NCBI GenBank assembly: GCA_023435335.1
Contig: JAEYRU010000220.1
Coordinates: 1-14,429, forward strand
DNA from: Pseudomonadota bacterium
Lineage (GTDB): Bacteria > Pseudomonadota > Alphaproteobacteria > Rhizobiales > Rhizobiaceae
Length of the DNA stretch: 14,429 bases
Direction: 5' to 3'
Shown: positions 13,032-14,429 of the stretch, piece after piece
How positions within the stretch are numbered: the first letter of the stretch is position 1
Layout: the number at the start of each line of letters is the position of its first letter
Translations under genes and position numbers: made by a program
The notes under the pieces: generated by a model
The model's input: the letters and a program-made list of their open reading frames with translations, nothing else
Database searches by the model: none
What the model was told of the DNA's origin: nothing

Positions 13032-13796
13032 ATGAAGCCGACCGCAGCGCTCCGGGGAGGCGCGGTTGCGCGCTTGGCGCAACGTTGCATTTCCACCGCT
13101 CACCATCAGCCCTGGATCGCACTGGCGACGATAGGCGCGGGCAATGCCTGCCTTGGCGCGTCGCTGCTTTATCTTGAGGTCGTTCACGGGGTCGATCATT
13201 GGGATCTGGTGCGTGACACGAATGCCATCGCCGGCCAGCCGGCCTATTTCGGCGCCTACTCCAATCTGGGCGTCCTGGCGTGGGCCGCGGCCGCATCCGT
13301 ACCGGTTTTCACCTGGCTGCTCCTGCGCAGCCGGATGCCGGGCGACGAGCGTCTGCGCGTGCTCGGACTGGGAGGTCTCTTCGCCGCGGTGGCCGGCCTC
13401 GACGATCTCTTCATGCTGCACGAGAACTCCTACGTGATAGGCGTTCCGGACAAGATCGTCATGGCGGGATATGCGCTGTTCCTGCTGGTCTTCGTCGCGA
13501 GCGCGGTGTCCGCGCTGCACCGAACGAAATGGCTGCTGCTGCTCGCCGCAATTGGCTGCTTCGCGGCCAGCACAATTCTCGATGAGCAACGCTTTCCGGC
13601 AAGCGTTCTCATGGAGGAGGTGTCCAAGCTCACCGGGATCAGCTTCCTCGCTGCCTACCTTCTGGCCCTGTCATGGTCGGCCGTTTCGGACGCGACGGTC
13701 CAAACTGTTCCCTTAGGCAGCCCCTCGAAAGACGTTCATGAACAGCCTCAAGGGGCGGGGCTGCACACCTGCAGGCGATTGCCGAACGGATCGTAG
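13032..13796 (+). CDS. Hypothetical multipass membrane protein with DDLFMLHE motif
   Basis: I cannot name this protein. The 254 residues contain about six predicted membrane helices (near 28-50, 76-98, 106-124, 142-163, 166-183 and 203-217). Polar residues sit beside the helices in a pattern that suggests a conserved site: RDTNAIAGQPAYFGAYSN (61-78), GLDDLFMLHE (122-131), LDEQRF (183-188) and MEEVSKLTG (194-202). The D, H and E residues next to membrane helices are loosely reminiscent of membrane-embedded hydrolases of the ceramidase (CREST) group, but this is a weak impression. ATG at 13032 has AGGAG about 7 bases upstream. The last 16 or so codons overlap the convergent VOC gene, and the tail after 218 is polar and may be dispensable. 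The gene lies between tRNA-Gly and tuf, an unusual place. Confidence 0.72.
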   Translation: MKPTAALRGGAVARLAQRCISTAHHQPWIALATIGAGNACLGASLLYLEVVHGVDHWDLVRDTNAIAGQPAYFGAYSNLGVLAWAAAASVPVFTWLLLRSRMPGDERLRVLGLGGLFAAVAGLDDLFMLHENSYVIGVPDKIVMAGYALFLLVFVASAVSALHRTKWLLLLAAIGCFAASTILDEQRFPASVLMEEVSKLTGISFLAAYLLALSWSAVSDATVQTVPLGSPSKDVHEQPQGAGLHTCRRLPNGS

Positions 13797-14119
13797 AAGC
13801 TCGCGAAGGTGACGAAGCCCGGGAACACCTGCGGCTCCTCGCAGGCCACGCCGCGGCCGCGCAGTTCGGCGACCGCTGCATGGCAGTCGGCCACGTCGAG
13901 GACGACGGTCGTGCCGAAGGACGGCGTCCAGCCGGCCCCGGCCAGGGTGACGGACAGGTTGCCCGGACCTCCGGTCGAGAATTCGATCCACCCGGCTTCC
14001 GCGAGGTCATAAACCGGCTCCCCCAGTCCGAGGGTGTCGCGGTAGAACTCCCGCGCCCGGTCAAGATCGGTCACCGAGACCGAGACGACATTGATCCCCT
14101 TGAACAGTCCGGCGGCCAT
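13748..14119 (-). CDS. VOC-superfamily (glyoxalase/dioxygenase fold) protein lacking the usual metal ligands
   Basis: Small protein of the vicinal oxygen chelate fold, 123 residues with two beta-alpha-beta-beta-beta modules. The first begins GINVVSVSVTDLDRAREFYRD (8-28) with the classic DLDRAREFY helix; the second begins TTVVLDVADCHAAVAELRGRGV (70-91) and ends FYDPFGNRLQVCSP (108-121). Family enzymes bind a metal through His/Glu at fixed places. Here the first position is V11 instead of His, the second-module position is not His, and the final Glu is Q117. A binding protein or metal-free enzyme is therefore more likely than a glyoxalase. The frame is open upstream to 14236, but ATG at 14119 has an ideal GGAGGA 7 bases before it and gives the family N-terminus. 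It overlaps the 3' end of the membrane-protein gene by 49 bases, tail to tail. Confidence 0.88.
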   Translation of the reverse strand: MAAGLFKGINVVSVSVTDLDRAREFYRDTLGLGEPVYDLAEAGWIEFSTGGPGNLSVTLAGAGWTPSFGTTVVLDVADCHAAVAELRGRGVACEEPQVFPGFVTFASFYDPFGNRLQVCSPAP

Positions 14120-14229
14120 CTTGTCCTCCGCTTTCCGCTGCGTCCGCTTGCCGTGCAGCCCAAGCATGCCCATTTCGACGGCTGTTTGCCACAACGGATC
14201 GGGTAGGCGGGGCAGGGGGCGAAAGCCCC

Positions 14230-14258
14230 TTGTCATTTACGGTCTTTGCCGTTAATCG
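14230..14258 (+). promoter_or_regulatory. Possible promoter for tuf
   Basis: TTGTCA (14230-14235, five of six) with TAATCG at 17 bases (14253-14258) or TTAATC at 16. The -10 is poor against the E. coli consensus, but alphaproteobacterial -10 elements are often weak. It is about 45 bases before the tuf start. The gene to its left runs leftward, so a local promoter is expected. Confidence 0.35.
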
Positions 14259-14302
14259 CGCCGCATTCGATACGAACCCGTTCCACGCCTAGGGATAGAG
14301 AA

Positions 14303-14429
14303 ATGGCCAAAGGTAAATTCGAGCGCACGAAGCCGCATGTGAACATTGGCACGATTGGTCACGTTGACCATGGCAAGACGTCGCTGACGGCTGCGATCAC
14401 GAAGTATTTCGGCGAGTTCAAGGCCTATG
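14303..14429 (+). CDS. tuf: Elongation factor Tu, 3' end beyond the window
   Basis: GTP-dependent carrier of aminoacyl-tRNA to the ribosome; cytoplasmic. Only the first 42 residues are present: MAKGKFERTKPHVNIGTIGH, then VDHGKTSLTAAITKYFGEFKAY. The P-loop GHVDHGKT (19-26) identifies the translational GTPase family, and the residues around it match rhizobial EF-Tu. ATG at 14303 has a moderate purine stretch (AGGGATAGAGAA) before it. The frame is open to the right edge. In related genomes tuf stands close to tRNA-Tyr and tRNA-Gly and is followed by tRNA-Trp, secE and nusG. Here two other genes separate it from the tRNAs. Confidence 0.97.
   Translation, partial: MAKGKFERTKPHVNIGTIGHVDHGKTSLTAAITKYFGEFKAY

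Noticed and set aside
1..14429. CRISPR array, transposase, integrase or toxin-antitoxin pair
   Set aside because: Looked for on both strands; no regularly spaced repeats, recombinase motifs or paired small genes with such signatures were seen.

Overview
The window looks like a chromosomal segment of a high-GC alphaproteobacterium of the order Rhizobiales (Hyphomicrobiales), most like the Mesorhizobium/Phyllobacteriaceae group. The pointers are an Rrf2-family RirA iron regulator with its three-cysteine cluster, a TGA-N9-TCA iron box, Rhizobiales-like EF-Tu N-terminal residues, and the arrangement rlmB - tRNA-Tyr - tRNA-Gly - tuf. The genus is an inference; no 16S rRNA gene is present.

Left part (1-2300), iron and heme: the 3' part of a FecCD/HmuU-type permease gene and hmuV (heme-transport ATPase) run rightward. 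rirA lies tail-to-tail with hmuV, and one CTAG supplies both stop codons. Upstream of rirA are two operator-like palindromes, one a TGA-N9-TCA box and one similar to an Irr box.

Middle-left (2340-6203), rightward metabolic and membrane genes: a GNAT acetyltransferase, a DUF445 membrane protein, a phasin-family protein and, 22 bases later, an FMN-dependent alpha-hydroxy-acid oxidase/lactate 2-monooxygenase-like enzyme. From 6204 to 6806 there is a 603-base stretch without a convincing gene. It is dense in perfect inverted repeats, including a 13-bp stem.

Centre (6807-11547): a leftward DEAD-box RNA helicase with a charged C-terminal tail and leftward nadK. Then come rightward tRNA-Thr(TGT), an M20-family amidohydrolase of the AbgB type, a 55-residue membrane protein and a convergent 82-residue membrane protein.

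Right part (11620-14429), the translation cluster: leftward rlmB, a good sigma70-type promoter driving tRNA-Tyr(GTA) and tRNA-Gly(TCC), and the start of tuf at the right edge. Between tRNA-Gly and tuf sit two unrelated genes, an unrecognised multipass membrane protein and a leftward VOC-fold protein whose usual metal ligands are missing. They interrupt what is usually a compact tRNA-tuf unit, so tuf probably has its own promoter here.

Most of the window is ordinary core chromosome. I saw no CRISPR array, transposase, phage gene or obvious defence system. The least explained items are the palindrome-rich gap, the membrane protein with DDLFMLHE and EEVSK motifs, and the paired operators before rirA.
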